Assembly: GCA_022841745.1 (NCBI GenBank)
Contig: JALHQW010000014.1
Location: 62,001-126,000 of the forward strand
Direction of reading: 5' to 3'
Source of the DNA: Saprospiraceae bacterium
GTDB taxonomy: Bacteria > Bacteroidota > Bacteroidia > Chitinophagales > Saprospiraceae
Length of the DNA stretch: 64,000 nucleotides
Below the pieces are notes generated by a model, which saw nothing but the letters and a program-made list of their open reading frames with translations, made no database searches and had not been told where the DNA came from. Below, in pieces: positions 1-9,499 of the stretch. Both the position numbers and the translations under genes were made by a program. Position 1 is the stretch's first letter. Each line of letters opens with the position of its first letter.

Positions 1-1
1 C

Positions 2-220
2 TGGTGCGACGAGGGCTGGTGCAACCAACAGGACGCCTGGCTCACCGACCACGACGGCGATGGCCGTACCGACGTCGTTCAGCATTACACCCTCACCGAT
101 GACCGTGGGAAAATCAAGGAAGAGCGCTACACCCTGCTGCTGCAAAATGAGGCCAACGAACTGCTGCCCGACCCTACCGCCAAATTGGACAAGGGGAAAT
201 TTAGGATGGCGAGGATTTGA
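2..220 (+). CDS. C-terminal end of an unidentified protein (5' partial)
   Basis: An open frame runs in from the left edge of the window (frame starting at base 2) to a TGA at 218-220, leaving 72 residues. The visible part has an Asp-rich DHDGDGRTDVV motif, as in calcium-binding FG-GAP/VCBS or dockerin-like loops, near a Trp/Cys-rich stretch (WCDEGWCN). It ends in a polar tail. No T9SS sorting domain is visible at the C-terminus. A lipoprotein or secreted protein is plausible, but the family cannot be named from this fragment. A TTCATGG-type repeat follows the stop directly. Confidence 0.6.
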   Translation, partial: WCDEGWCNQQDAWLTDHDGDGRTDVVQHYTLTDDRGKIKEERYTLLLQNEANELLPDPTAKLDKGKFRMARI

Positions 221-315
221 TTCATGGTTTCATGGCTCTACTGTTGCACGGCTTCATGGTGGCCGTGGGATGGGCAAACAATGAAACCTTGAATCAGTGA
301 AGCCATGTATCAATG
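221..315. repeat. TTCATGG-type short repeat with inverted halves
   Basis: TTCATGG-like units (221-260) are followed by the inverse, ATGAAACC and GAAGCCATG (280-306). GGTTTCAT pairs with ATGAAACC, so the two halves can fold into a hairpin. The element lies between two genes and overlaps the promoter side of the HAD-like gene. A related unit recurs at 40246-40333. Confidence 0.6.
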
Positions 316-321
316 TTTCCT

Positions 322-329
322 TAACTTTG
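322..329 (+). promoter_or_regulatory. Bacteroidota -7 element TAACTTTG
   Basis: TAACTTTG fits TAnnTTTG exactly and lies 54 nt upstream of the ATG at 383. It argues against the more upstream in-frame ATG at 305, which would lie before the promoter. Confidence 0.55.
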
Positions 330-382
330 CGTTCTCAAAACACTATGCCCGCTCAGTTGTTGGGTATCTAAAGCATATTGGC

Positions 383-811
383 ATGGAAAATCATCAGGCT
401 AAACTGGTAGAAGCATACAATGAAAAGGGCGAGTTGATAAGCCCCATATTGCCAGAGGACAAGAAGAACTACCTCATTGACATTGATGGCACGGTCTGCG
501 ACGATGTGCCAAACGAGCAGCCTGAGCGCATGGCCACCGTGCCGCCCTACCCCGATGCCCTCAAAATCTGTAATAAATGGTACGATGATGGCCATGTCAT
601 CACTTTCTTCACCTCCCGAACCGAGGAGCACCGGGAAGTGACCGTGGCTTGGCTCGAAAAGCACGGCTTCAAGTACCATAGCATCATCTTCGGAAAGCCC
701 CGTGGCGGCAATTACCATTGGATTGACAACCACATCGTGCGGGCCACCCGCTTCAGGGGGAAGTTCACCGACCTGGTGGTGAAGAACCATGAAATCGAAG
801 TGTTCCAATAA
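383..811 (+). CDS. HAD-superfamily phosphatase-like protein
   Basis: The 142-residue protein carries HAD motif I (DIDGTVCDD, with Asp33 and Asp35 as nucleophile and acid/base), a motif II-like FFTSRT stretch, and a downstream GKPRGGNYHWIDNH segment supplying the Lys and the acidic metal-binding end. It is a compact HAD fold with little or no cap. Relatives in Bacteroidota are often labelled 'phosphoheptose isomerase', which the motifs do not support; a phosphatase acting on a small phosphorylated sugar or nucleotide is more likely (inference). An in-frame ATG at 305 would add 26 unconserved-looking residues, and the TAnnTTTG promoter at 322-329 makes the ATG at 383 the better start. Confidence 0.75.
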   Translation: MENHQAKLVEAYNEKGELISPILPEDKKNYLIDIDGTVCDDVPNEQPERMATVPPYPDALKICNKWYDDGHVITFFTSRTEEHREVTVAWLEKHGFKYHSIIFGKPRGGNYHWIDNHIVRATRFRGKFTDLVVKNHEIEVFQ

Positions 812-984
812 GACCCAATCGTCCAATTATTTGATTTTCAGCATTTTCGCATGATATAACGCGCTCAAATCACCCTCATAGTTTCTTCAACTTTCTTCTT
901 CTTCTTCTGCACCGAAAAGACAATTATCCATTATTGCTTGACAATGGGCAATCATGGTATTTTTCCTAACCAAACAAAGCAACA

Positions 985-2388
985 ATGGGTTTCTGGTTCA
1001 AAAAGCGCACAACGCCCGTTCCGGGCAATGCTGATGGCAGCGACGAACAATTCTTCAACGACCTGCGCAAACGGGAGTTCAGCCGCCTCGACCAACAGCG
1101 GCATATCTATCTCGACTATACCGGCGGCAACCTCTATGCCCAAAGCCTGATTGACAAGCATTTCGATTACCTGCGGAACGCCGTGTACGGCAACCCCCAC
1201 TCCACGAACCCTACTTCACAATTGTCCACCCGCAATGTGACCGAGGCCCGTGAAAAGGTGTTGCGCTTCTTCAATGCACAGGACGACTATTTCTGCATCT
1301 TCACCGCCAATGCCTCTGGTGCGCTGCAAATCGTGGGCGAGTGCTACCCGTTTTGTGAGGGCAGCCGGTTCGTGCTCACCGCCGACAACCACAACTCCGT
1401 GAACGGCATACGGGAATACTGCCTGAGCAAGGGCGGGCACTATGCTTACTGCCCATTGCACTACCAAGACCTGACCATTGACGAGACCTCGCTCGATGAA
1501 ATGTTGCGGCAGCACCCAGAAAGCAAGCAAAAACTGCTGGCCTTCCCAGCACAGTCCAATGTATCGGGCGTGAAGCACCCGTTGTCGTGGATTGCCAAGG
1601 CGCAGGCCTTCGGCTGGGACGTGCTGCTCGATGCCGCCGCCTATGTGCCCACCTCCCGACTCGACCTCAAGCAGGTGCAACCGGACTTCGTCGCGGTCTC
1701 TTTCTATAAAATATTCGGCTACCCGACGGGCATCGGCTGCTTGTTGGTGCGCAAATCCAAGTTTGATTTGTTGAAAAAGCCGTGGTTCGCCGGGGGCACC
1801 GTGACGGCGGTCGCCGTGAACTACGGCGGCTACTTCCTCGCTGCCGACCACGAGCGCTTCGAGAACGGCACGGTGAACTACCTCGACATCCCCGCCATCA
1901 GCCGTGGCCTCGATTTCATCGAAACCATTGGCATGGAACGTATCAACCGACGGGTGAAGCACCTGACCCAGTCTCTCATTCAGCAGATGTTGAGTTTGAA
2001 ACACGACAACGGCCAGCCGCTCGTACACATCTTCGGCCCAACTTGCACCGACGCCAAGGGCGGCACCATCATTTTCAACCTGACCGACGGCGAGGGCCAC
2101 GCCTTCCCCTTCGAGGAAGTGGAGCAGCGGGCCAATGCCCAACTCATCTCCTTGCGCACGGGCTGCTTCTGCAACCCCGGCATTGATGAAATCAACAGTT
2201 GCGTCAGCACGGAGGAAATGGCCAAATACTTCAGTTCCCGCAAGACCGGGAACATGCACGACATGTTCGAGTTCCTTGGAAAAATGCGGGGCGCCATCCG
2301 TATCTCGGTGGGCATACCTACGACGGAGGGGGATATTGAAAGGTTTATTCAGTTTTTGCGGGGGTATGAGAACAAGGCGGCGACATGA
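985..2388 (+). CDS. Class V PLP-dependent aminotransferase (cysteine desulfurase / MoCo sulfurase-like)
   Basis: This 467-residue protein has the class V aminotransferase fold. It opens with HIYLDYTGGNLY (substrate and PLP entry region). A TANASGALQIV stretch and a conserved Asp in LLDAAAYVPT contact the PLP ring, and the PLP lysine lies in SFYKIFGYPTG. A C-terminal RTGCFCNPG loop carries the candidate catalytic cysteines. The YKIFGYPTGIG motif and this loop resemble molybdenum-cofactor sulfurase N-domains more than IscS or SufS. Likely chemistry is transfer of sulfur from cysteine to an acceptor (family knowledge plus inference). No C-terminal MOSC domain is present. The start at 985 has no Shine-Dalgarno sequence, as usual in this phylum. 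The next gene converges on it. Confidence 0.85.
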   Translation: MGFWFKKRTTPVPGNADGSDEQFFNDLRKREFSRLDQQRHIYLDYTGGNLYAQSLIDKHFDYLRNAVYGNPHSTNPTSQLSTRNVTEAREKVLRFFNAQDDYFCIFTANASGALQIVGECYPFCEGSRFVLTADNHNSVNGIREYCLSKGGHYAYCPLHYQDLTIDETSLDEMLRQHPESKQKLLAFPAQSNVSGVKHPLSWIAKAQAFGWDVLLDAAAYVPTSRLDLKQVQPDFVAVSFYKIFGYPTGIGCLLVRKSKFDLLKKPWFAGGTVTAVAVNYGGYFLAADHERFENGTVNYLDIPAISRGLDFIETIGMERINRRVKHLTQSLIQQMLSLKHDNGQPLVHIFGPTCTDAKGGTIIFNLTDGEGHAFPFEEVEQRANAQLISLRTGCFCNPGIDEINSCVSTEEMAKYFSSRKTGNMHDMFEFLGKMRGAIRISVGIPTTEGDIERFIQFLRGYENKAAT

Positions 2389-2396
2389 TTGAAGCA

Positions 2397-3908
2397 CTAC
2401 TGCTCTACTAACAGTTTCCCTTGTTGCACCCTTATGCCATCTAAATACACTTCATAGAAGTATAAGCCTTGGGGCGTCTTGTCTAAGGACATCGCCATCG
2501 TGCTGCTTGTATCTTTTTTGGTTTGCTCCGCAACAACGACCCCGTTCGTGGCGAGCAGCCTTACCTTAACTTCGCCAGTTTCGTGGTTTTGTAAAGCAAA
2601 AAAGATTTGACCGCTGGCAGGATTGGGATAGACCTTGAAAATTGCTTCCTCTTCGACCAGATAATCCATCTTTGATACAATCGTATCGCAGCCGCTGCCT
2701 TCCAAGGCTCCAAGTCGGTAATTGGGCCAATAGGGGAAACGCCCGATAGGGTATGGTACGGGAAATACCAAACCCCGCAACTCAAGATTGCAGGCCAAGC
2801 CAGTGTTGTCAGGTTCGTGAATGATGCTATATGAATTGCTGTCAAGTCCCACATAAATCTTCCCATCAGGCGCAAGCAACATTTCCGTCAATCCGCATGT
2901 CGGCTGTAGGTTTACAAATGGACAGAAGTAAATCTCGGTTTCTGTTGCAACAATATCATCAGCCTCCAAATCATATTGCATCAAGGTATAACCGCCATCT
3001 ACGGAAGTTATGTACAATTGCTTGCTATTGGGAGAAAAAGCAACGTTGCCTCCACCATTTCCGAAATTGGGGTCATTGTAATTGGGTATAAATCTTGGGG
3101 CGCTAAAAAGCCCCGTACACCTGTCAAAGTCGAAAACTTGAATAAAGAAATCCAGTATATACTCTGCATACTTGCTCCCGTCAGGTGAAAATCTTTTGTT
3201 CGTCTGGCCATATTTGAAAAAATCGGTGGTCGGTTCCAAAAATCCAATTTCTTGTTCCCAGGGTCCTTCAATACCGCTCGGGGTGAGCAAAAACCGATAA
3301 TACTGTGGCCCCATGTGGTTGGGCACCATGATCCACCAATGCCTGCCATTGGCATGGCGAACGGCTGTGGCCGGAGTAAAGTTAACAGTTTCGGTTCCTT
3401 GCAGCAAAGGGATATTCTTTTCAATAACTTTGCCCCTGCCGTTGTTGGCCTCCATGTCTATGAGGCTGTACCAAAGCGACATTGGTATTGGCGCTGGCCC
3501 ATTCTCAAACCCAACATACATGTGGAACAAATAGTACAAGTTCTCGCTGCCAGGTTTTTGCAGGAAAAATGCACCTTGTAAAACGGGATAACCTAAATCG
3601 CCAAAATTATCATACCAAAACCCATAATTGATGCTATCCCCGTTTTCGATTATTTCTTCCTCGAAATTGGCGATACTCCTCCCATTCGAGTAGAGCAGCA
3701 AGCTGCCGGCCTCATCACAGATAGAGGCATTAATACCCGTCATATAAAGTTTGCTTTGAACTACTTTGACTTGAATGGGGTCAAAATTAAAATTCAGCTG
3801 TGTCCCATCTGGTTGGCCATAGGTATGGCTGTTGAGCCAGATATAGTCTTGTTTTTGGGCATTCAGAAGGGAGGCAAAAAACAACAAGAGTAGGTAGAGA
3901 TGCTTCAT
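2397..3908 (-). CDS. Secreted T9SS cargo protein, propeller-like (paralogue of the gene at 52587)
   Basis: This 503-residue protein begins at ATG 3908 with a clear signal peptide (MKHLYLLLLFFASLLNA). The upstream in-frame ATG at 3971 would bury it. The body has repeated beta-strand motifs (LLLYSNGRSI, RFSPDGSKYAEY, NVAFSPNSKQLYIT) like WD40/PQQ-type propeller blades. The last ~80 residues form a type A T9SS sorting domain starting FKVYPNPASGQ and ending in a GLYFYEV strand. It should be exported by the Sec system, then by T9SS, to the cell surface or medium. It matches the protein at 52587-54098 in length (also 503 residues) and motif order. Substrate and function are unknown. Confidence 0.8.
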   Translation of the reverse strand: MKHLYLLLLFFASLLNAQKQDYIWLNSHTYGQPDGTQLNFNFDPIQVKVVQSKLYMTGINASICDEAGSLLLYSNGRSIANFEEEIIENGDSINYGFWYDNFGDLGYPVLQGAFFLQKPGSENLYYLFHMYVGFENGPAPIPMSLWYSLIDMEANNGRGKVIEKNIPLLQGTETVNFTPATAVRHANGRHWWIMVPNHMGPQYYRFLLTPSGIEGPWEQEIGFLEPTTDFFKYGQTNKRFSPDGSKYAEYILDFFIQVFDFDRCTGLFSAPRFIPNYNDPNFGNGGGNVAFSPNSKQLYITSVDGGYTLMQYDLEADDIVATETEIYFCPFVNLQPTCGLTEMLLAPDGKIYVGLDSNSYSIIHEPDNTGLACNLELRGLVFPVPYPIGRFPYWPNYRLGALEGSGCDTIVSKMDYLVEEEAIFKVYPNPASGQIFFALQNHETGEVKVRLLATNGVVVAEQTKKDTSSTMAMSLDKTPQGLYFYEVYLDGIRVQQGKLLVEQ

Positions 3909-3982
3909 TGGGAAATTATTTAAGAAAATAGAGCATGTCCAATCAACATGAACATGCTCTATCAATGACAAATATAGGCAGT

Positions 3983-6900
3983 TTATCGCTTTACAAAGGG
4001 TATTGTCTGCGAAGTGCCGTCATTTAGCATCAAGGTAACAAAATAATTGCCTGCGGCTACGTCGGACAATCTCATGTTATGCAAACCGGGAGATACAGCA
4101 GTCCTGTTAAGTTCCCTGCCCAAAGCATCGAACAGGATGACAAAACCGGTCTGGTCATCCTTAATATTCAACACAACCGTGCATGGGCCGTCTGCAGGAT
4201 TTGGGAACAAGGTAAAACCACTTGACATCTCCCCTTCTTTAGCTGGATATTCAGCTTGTTCCCTACCCGCACTTGAATTGCTGCAATCTTTGACCTCCAA
4301 TAGTTGGCCAGTTAGTTGACCATACAAGCCTATTGCCCAGTAAACAGCCCTTCCGCCTTCGGCAGGGCATTGGTTGGCAATGGCTTCCAAGGTCTCCAAC
4401 TGGGCATTAGTGGCCACTTCGGCGTCCTTGCCCACGGTATTTAGATAGACACCAAAAAAAGATTTCTCATTGGCTTGATAAACGGCAGATGTGGTGATGG
4501 CATTGTTTGATTCAAGCAATCCATTGGCAGCCTGCTCTCGAACATTTTTGAGGTCTGCATAAATACTGGCATTTGCCAGTATCAGTGCAGTTAATTCATC
4601 TACTAATACTTGACGTTGTTGCACAAGCAGGTCATACTGACTGCCTGGTGCCGTACTGGCAAGCGTGACTTCAATGGCTTCAATTGCGGTTCGCTTATTG
4701 GACATTGCTGTAGAATTGGCATCCAATTCTGCTTGGGTAGCCCCATCTATTTTGTACAAATTCTTGATGCCCTCCCCTATCTCATGCAATTGACCAAGAG
4801 GGGTATTCAGTTTGGCATTTACATAGTTTTGCATCAACCCATTCCCTTCCCAAACCACTGGATTCTCTTTCAATCGAGCATAGAGGTATTTTTCCAAGTC
4901 CCATAGTAATCCATCTTCTGTACCAGAACTTCCTGATGCAATCAGGTTATCCAACTCGGTCAAGGCACTCATCATCGTTGTACCTGGAGGGTTTTCACAT
5001 CCTATTTCGGCAGGGCAAGTGGGGACAACAGTGCTGTTGGAAAACCATCCTATTTGAGGGTCAATCGAAGGTGGCCACTCATCTGTGTTTTGCCTTGCAC
5101 GGAATTCATTTACTAGGAGGTTTGCCGGCTGTTGGTGTTGAGCCGCCCAAGTATTGTAAGTACCAAGCCACCTATTGCCACGGTTAATTTGGGGCCCAGT
5201 GACAGCATCAGTAGAATAAAGCAATCCAACGTCTTGGGTTCCAAGAAGGGCATTGCATCGCAGGGTTACATTTCCTGAGTTTGCACCGAAAGCTATACCA
5301 TTTTCAAAATTTTCAACATCATTATCTTGTATTGTAGCGTCCATTGAACTATTGCACCTAATTCCGCTGAAATTTGATATTGTGATGTTTGCAGGGTCGG
5401 CTCCTGTTATGTAGTTGCATCTTGCCGAATTTCCTTGTCCGCCGAAAAATGCAGTACCAAATAGTTGAACTCCACTATTTTGTTGAGCCAACATAACATT
5501 ATTGTGAACATCTACACCACCATACTGAGTTACTTGAACGCAAGCCGCTCCATTAATTACCGAAATTCCCGGAGCGTTGTTCATGTCAACATTGTTTCCA
5601 ACACTTACGGTATTCACTGTACCGTTCACATCAAAACTACCTTGAATAAAAACGCCAATTGTGAAGGGCTCAGTCGGTTGGTCCACAGTGATGACGTTTT
5701 CATCTATGGTATGTTGTTTTGATTGTGGAACCCTATCTTCTATCCAAACGCCAGCAGAAATGGCAGGATGGTGGTCGTATTCAGTATTTGAGTTTATCCT
5801 GTTTTGGGTAATCCTTGAAGAGATACTTCCTGTTATGCCTCTAACCCAATAGCCAATCTCCATGGCATCCATGAAGTTACTTCTACTTCGCATTTGGGTA
5901 TTTCCGCTTTGGGATTCAGCATAAACACCAACTTCGCAGCCACTAAAAGTCGGAATTGCATCCATTCCAAGGCCTCGCTGGTTCAAAACATTGCTCCCTT
6001 GTGTGTCCAAAAAATAAATTCCATGCCCACCAATAGCAATTGGGTAGCCTCCTCTTAATATGCTCGCAAAACTACAGTTCCAGATGCCTGGGGCGTTGAT
6101 TGTCCCTGGGGAGGAGGAATTGACTATGTAAAATCCATTTGCTATCTTGCGAAATTGATTCACTGCCGTAGTAGTTGCTGGGACGTTAAAATCATGAACG
6201 TTGTTTAAATAGACCCCAGCCCAGCCACGATCTTGAGAATATGCACCTCCACTCGGCCAAAAGGGGTCTCCTACATTTTCACCATTACCACACCATAACT
6301 TCAAGGTAGCAGTTGCCCTAAAAAGATTACCACTAAAACCCGCATTCGCTTCCAAAGTAAAATTTCTATTGGCAAGTAAGCCTATATAGTTGTTTTGGAG
6401 CACTACTGTGTTCAATCCAATAATTGGGTTTTGATTGCTTCCATAGGTTCTTACCGCATACAGGGCATCACTGATTGAACTCTGTGAAATACCCCTAAAG
6501 GTTGCAGCACTTTGCACATCAATGCCTCGCCACAGGCACGGACAATCAGGCAAAGCACTTACATTTGAACTCTCAATGGTAAAGGATTTGGCAAAATCAA
6601 CAGTAAACCCACCTGACCGCTCAACGAAAATGTTAACATTCTTGAATTGTAAACCATCGTCAATATGCACTGTACCATATACATACACAGGGCTGCCCTG
6701 CGTGAGGCCATTGAATACATTACTGGGCACAACTAAACTGAACTCCGACAAATCCGTTATTTCTCCCTGCCTTCCAATGTACACACCGGAATCATATGCA
6801 GCAATGTTAAGCTGAGAGGAAGCAGTCTGGCCATTTACAGTTGCAGTCACCGTTACATTGCTATTGACTCCAGTGAACGTGTTCAAGTTCGTATAACAAT

Positions 6901-7393
6901 GCTTAACGGAGTTGCAGCCTGTACAGGTGATTGAATTCCCATCGCCAAAATTCCAGGTTATTTGATCGGTTGGACAAGCCGTAACAGAAAAGTCAAAGCA
7001 TGCAAAATCCAAATAACATGGGTCTGTATCTTCTGTAATCGTTATTGTTGAGCCACAATTTATTTGTACGGTTTGCTCGCAAATAATTATGCCATTTTCT
7101 TGCCAATGTCCAATCGTATATGTTCCATTACACGAATATATGTGCGTTTCTTGTGTCAAGCCATTTAGTATTATTGTTCCATCACCAAAGTCCCAATGGT
7201 GGTCGCCGTCGGCTACCTGAGAATTACCTGTTACGACAACAGTACTACAATTTACCATTGTAATAGTGAATTCGTTTTTCAGATAGCAATATTGCCCAAA
7301 AGACTGGCTAGGTAGAAACAAAAAAAAGAGCACTGAAGCAGTTATTGCTGCTTTCACCCATTTTTCTAAAGATAGCAAATTTAAATTCTTCAT
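3983..7393 (-). CDS. Large T9SS surface protein: PKD domains, beta-helix, helical stalk, sorting domain
   Basis: The product has 1136 residues. A signal peptide (about 1-33) is followed by two PKD-like domains with HWDFGDGT and TWNFGDGN motifs (about 35-200). Then comes a long right-handed beta-helix region rich in short Asn/Gly repeats (about 240-760). A mostly helical ~200-residue domain with a conserved QCPAEGGRAVYWA stretch follows, and a type A T9SS sorting domain begins FTLFPNPADGP. A surface adhesin or polysaccharide-binding protein is likely (inference). The helical region and overall order match the protein at 49336-52521. The gene sits 75 nt downstream of, and on the same strand as, the start of the propeller-like cargo gene; the two may be co-transcribed. 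Confidence 0.8.
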   Translation of the reverse strand: MKNLNLLSLEKWVKAAITASVLFFLFLPSQSFGQYCYLKNEFTITMVNCSTVVVTGNSQVADGDHHWDFGDGTIILNGLTQETHIYSCNGTYTIGHWQENGIIICEQTVQINCGSTITITEDTDPCYLDFACFDFSVTACPTDQITWNFGDGNSITCTGCNSVKHCYTNLNTFTGVNSNVTVTATVNGQTASSQLNIAAYDSGVYIGRQGEITDLSEFSLVVPSNVFNGLTQGSPVYVYGTVHIDDGLQFKNVNIFVERSGGFTVDFAKSFTIESSNVSALPDCPCLWRGIDVQSAATFRGISQSSISDALYAVRTYGSNQNPIIGLNTVVLQNNYIGLLANRNFTLEANAGFSGNLFRATATLKLWCGNGENVGDPFWPSGGAYSQDRGWAGVYLNNVHDFNVPATTTAVNQFRKIANGFYIVNSSSPGTINAPGIWNCSFASILRGGYPIAIGGHGIYFLDTQGSNVLNQRGLGMDAIPTFSGCEVGVYAESQSGNTQMRSRSNFMDAMEIGYWVRGITGSISSRITQNRINSNTEYDHHPAISAGVWIEDRVPQSKQHTIDENVITVDQPTEPFTIGVFIQGSFDVNGTVNTVSVGNNVDMNNAPGISVINGAACVQVTQYGGVDVHNNVMLAQQNSGVQLFGTAFFGGQGNSARCNYITGADPANITISNFSGIRCNSSMDATIQDNDVENFENGIAFGANSGNVTLRCNALLGTQDVGLLYSTDAVTGPQINRGNRWLGTYNTWAAQHQQPANLLVNEFRARQNTDEWPPSIDPQIGWFSNSTVVPTCPAEIGCENPPGTTMMSALTELDNLIASGSSGTEDGLLWDLEKYLYARLKENPVVWEGNGLMQNYVNAKLNTPLGQLHEIGEGIKNLYKIDGATQAELDANSTAMSNKRTAIEAIEVTLASTAPGSQYDLLVQQRQVLVDELTALILANASIYADLKNVREQAANGLLESNNAITTSAVYQANEKSFFGVYLNTVGKDAEVATNAQLETLEAIANQCPAEGGRAVYWAIGLYGQLTGQLLEVKDCSNSSAGREQAEYPAKEGEMSSGFTLFPNPADGPCTVVLNIKDDQTGFVILFDALGRELNRTAVSPGLHNMRLSDVAAGNYFVTLMLNDGTSQTIPFVKR

Positions 7394-7859
7394 ACAATCT
7401 TAATTTTGCTGCAAAAAGAGCCCTTACTATATACGCTCCAAGCAATGAGCATATGCATAAATGACTCTTATTTGCAAGGTTAAAATTTAAAAATTGGGTA
7501 GTATCATTCTGCCTGAACCACAACTTGAACGCAGGTCAACAATTAAGTAGCGATTTAAAGCAGGTATCATTGCTTTAAGAAAAAGCATCACGCCCCCTAT
7601 CCATTAGAAATAAATTTATAAAGGCTACGACTTAGGCAAAGATGGGGTGTATTACGACTTAGTCATATATTTTATCAATAATAAATTATCAGTTTTAATT
7701 AATAAATTATAACAAAGGATACGATAAATACAATAGAAAATTCCTTTTGAATTTCAAATTACATCTACACTTCAAAAAATGTTAAGATACCCCAACAAGA
7801 CGAACAAAGCATTGCCAAATAGCGTTTTAGCGTTTATTTATTATCTCAAATCCAATCCT
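7394..7859. other. AT-rich intergenic region
   Basis: This 466-bp gap is distinctly AT-rich, especially 7560-7760, with long A/T runs. It separates the divergent surface-protein gene and XRE regulator. Both promoters probably lie here, but no clean TAnnTTTG element could be assigned. No credible ORF or stable hairpin was seen. Confidence 0.5.
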
Positions 7860-8174
7860 ATGCAAAACCTGCACTCACTAAGGCTTGCCCGATTGAAAAA
7901 GGGCTACTCTCAAAAAAATGTGGCAGACGAACTCGGCATGTCACAACCCAACTACAGCAATATCGAAAGCGGAAAACGGGACGAGGTGCCCGATGAACTG
8001 CTCCAGCGCATCGGCAGCATCGTCGGTTTGGAACCACCAAACGACCCGCCACCAGCCGAGGCAGCCCCGCTTGATGGCAACCTGCTCCACCAGGTCATCC
8101 ACCACCTGGATGCATTGAAAGCCTGTTTCTTGAAAATGGCTTCATCGGATACAAAGCGGGGGGGGGGGCGGTAA
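7860..8174 (+). CDS. XRE-family HTH transcriptional regulator
   Basis: This 104-residue protein has an N-terminal Cro/C1-type helix-turn-helix (about 6-58) with typical SLRLARLKKGYSQKNVADELGM and SQPNYSNIESGKR segments. A Pro/Ala linker follows, then a short helical C-terminal part (HQVIHHLDALKACF) that may dimerise. The ATG at 7860 is preferred over 7779 because the upstream 27 residues are unrelated in character and the HTH starts at once. The last codons read through a run of ten G (8159-8168), so the C-terminus RGGGR depends on the exact run length. Target genes are unknown; the divergent T9SS gene at 3983-7393 is a possible one. Confidence 0.75.
   Translation: MQNLHSLRLARLKKGYSQKNVADELGMSQPNYSNIESGKRDEVPDELLQRIGSIVGLEPPNDPPPAEAAPLDGNLLHQVIHHLDALKACFLKMASSDTKRGGGR
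8159..8168. repeat. Poly-G tract (G10) at the 3' end of the XRE gene
   Basis: Ten consecutive G lie four codons before the stop. Loss or gain of one G would bypass the TAA and extend the protein by a different tail in either alternative frame. Confidence 0.8.
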
Positions 8175-8251
8175 TATTGAGCCACCCGGCAAGCCCGGCT
8201 TGTAAGCCCTCCAAGCTGATTTTCCTGTTCAGATAGTCCCACCGTTCTTCC

Positions 8252-8259
8252 TACCTTTG
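8252..8259 (+). promoter_or_regulatory. -7 element TACCTTTG upstream of trpS
   Basis: Perfect TAnnTTTG match, 79 nt upstream of the trpS ATG. No clear -33 TTG was found. Confidence 0.5.
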
Positions 8260-8338
8260 CGCTCCCAAGGTTGGGCAGGGAACTTATTGCCCACGTTTTT
8301 GCCTTTGTAGTTCATCAATTTTACTTCACTCCTTTTAA

Positions 8339-9349
8339 ATGAGCGCTAAAAAAACAGTCCTATCCTGTATCCAGCCCACCGGGCACATGCACTACGGCAA
8401 CTATTTCGGGGCCGTGAAGAACTGGGTTGACCTTCAGGAGAAATACACCTGCTACTACGGCGTGGTGGACTACCATGCCATAACGATGCCCTACGAACCT
8501 GCCAAACTGCGGGAAAACGTCTGGGACCTCGTCATCAACCTGTTGGCCGTGGGCGTGGACCGGGAGAACCTGTTCATCCAATCGCTCGTGCCAGAGCACG
8601 TGGAACTCGGCTGGATCTTCAACTGCTTCGCTTCCTACGGGCAGGTAAGCCGCATGACCCAGTTCAAGGACAAAAGCACCCAAAGCGAGGAGAAGGCAGA
8701 GGGATTTATTTCGGTAGGCCTATTCGGCTACCCCGTACTGCAAGCAGCTGATATCCTCATTTACAAAGCGGACTATGTGCCTGTCGGCAAAGACCAGGAG
8801 CAGCACCTTGAACTCAGCCGCAATATTGCGCAGCGCTTCAACAACCAAGTGGGCAAGGAGTACTTCGTACTGCCGGAGTCGCTATACACAGAGACGCCGA
8901 GCATTAAGTCCACCGCCGACCCCGCCAAGAAGATGAGTAAGAGCGACGGGGAGAAGCACTATATCAATGTGTTCGCTGAGGATGCCGTTTTGCGCAAGCA
9001 AATCAAAAGCGCCGTGACCGACACAGGCGATACCCCTGCCGGAACCATGAGCGCTGGCGTGGCCAACCTGTTTGAACTATTGAAGGCCTGCGGCAAGCTC
9101 GATGCCTACAATTCCCTCATGGACGATTACAATTCGGGCAATTTGAAATACGCCCCGCTCAAGGAAGTCGTCGCCGATGCCTTGGCTGAAAAAAGCGCCA
9201 TTTTCCGGGAAAACAAGCAGGAACTGACCGCCAACAAAAAATTGGTGAAGGAGCAAATCAAGGAGTCTTCCGCTAATATCCGCAAGCGGGCGCAGGAGAC
9301 CATCCGGGAAGTGAAGGAGCTTTCAGGGCTGTTGAATGTGCGGTTTTAG
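8339..9349 (+). CDS. trpS: Tryptophan--tRNA ligase
   Basis: This 336-residue class I aminoacyl-tRNA synthetase charges tRNA-Trp in the cytoplasm. The ATP-binding HIGH-like motif is PTGHMHYGN (about 13-21) and the KMSKS loop is KKMSKSDGE (about 196-204). The GYPVLQAADILIYKADYVPVGKDQEQHLELSR block is typical of TrpRS and lines the tryptophan pocket. Length matches the bacterial family. A consensus promoter lies 79 nt upstream. It is followed by adk and obgE on the same strand, each separated from its neighbour by short repeats. Confidence 0.95.
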   Translation: MSAKKTVLSCIQPTGHMHYGNYFGAVKNWVDLQEKYTCYYGVVDYHAITMPYEPAKLRENVWDLVINLLAVGVDRENLFIQSLVPEHVELGWIFNCFASYGQVSRMTQFKDKSTQSEEKAEGFISVGLFGYPVLQAADILIYKADYVPVGKDQEQHLELSRNIAQRFNNQVGKEYFVLPESLYTETPSIKSTADPAKKMSKSDGEKHYINVFAEDAVLRKQIKSAVTDTGDTPAGTMSAGVANLFELLKACGKLDAYNSLMDDYNSGNLKYAPLKEVVADALAEKSAIFRENKQELTANKKLVKEQIKESSANIRKRAQETIREVKELSGLLNVRF

Positions 9350-9391
9350 TGATTGGTGAACCGTGATTGGTGATTCGTGATTCGTGATTCG
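9348..9391. repeat. GTGATTS heptamer repeat, left half
   Basis: Tandem units of 7 nt (GTGATTG/GTGATTC) start at the trpS stop codon. Their inverse (CAATCAC-type) appears at 9500-9530, across the adk promoter, so the two halves form an inverted pair. Confidence 0.7.
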
Positions 9392-9445
9392 GAGCTCCAT
9401 AACCGTGACTGTCATTAATCACCCCGCTACCAGCCACCAAATTCT

Positions 9446-9453
9446 TACCTTCG
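9446..9453 (+). promoter_or_regulatory. -7 element TACCTTCG upstream of adk
   Basis: Matches the TAnnTTCG variant of the Bacteroidota -7 element, 80 nt before the adk ATG. It lies between the inverted halves of the heptamer repeat. Confidence 0.45.
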
Positions 9454-9499
9454 CACCTCGAAATAAAAAGCAGTATTGGCAAACTGGCAGCCCCCTTCC

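Noticed and set aside
1216-2397. 393-codon ORF on the minus strand opposite the class V aminotransferase
   Set aside because: It is the shadow of a GC-rich gene: the plus-strand protein has full family motifs, and the antisense product is an Ala/Val/His-rich string without motifs. The same holds for 36396-37577 opposite ALDH7 and 47495-48334 opposite the giant gene.
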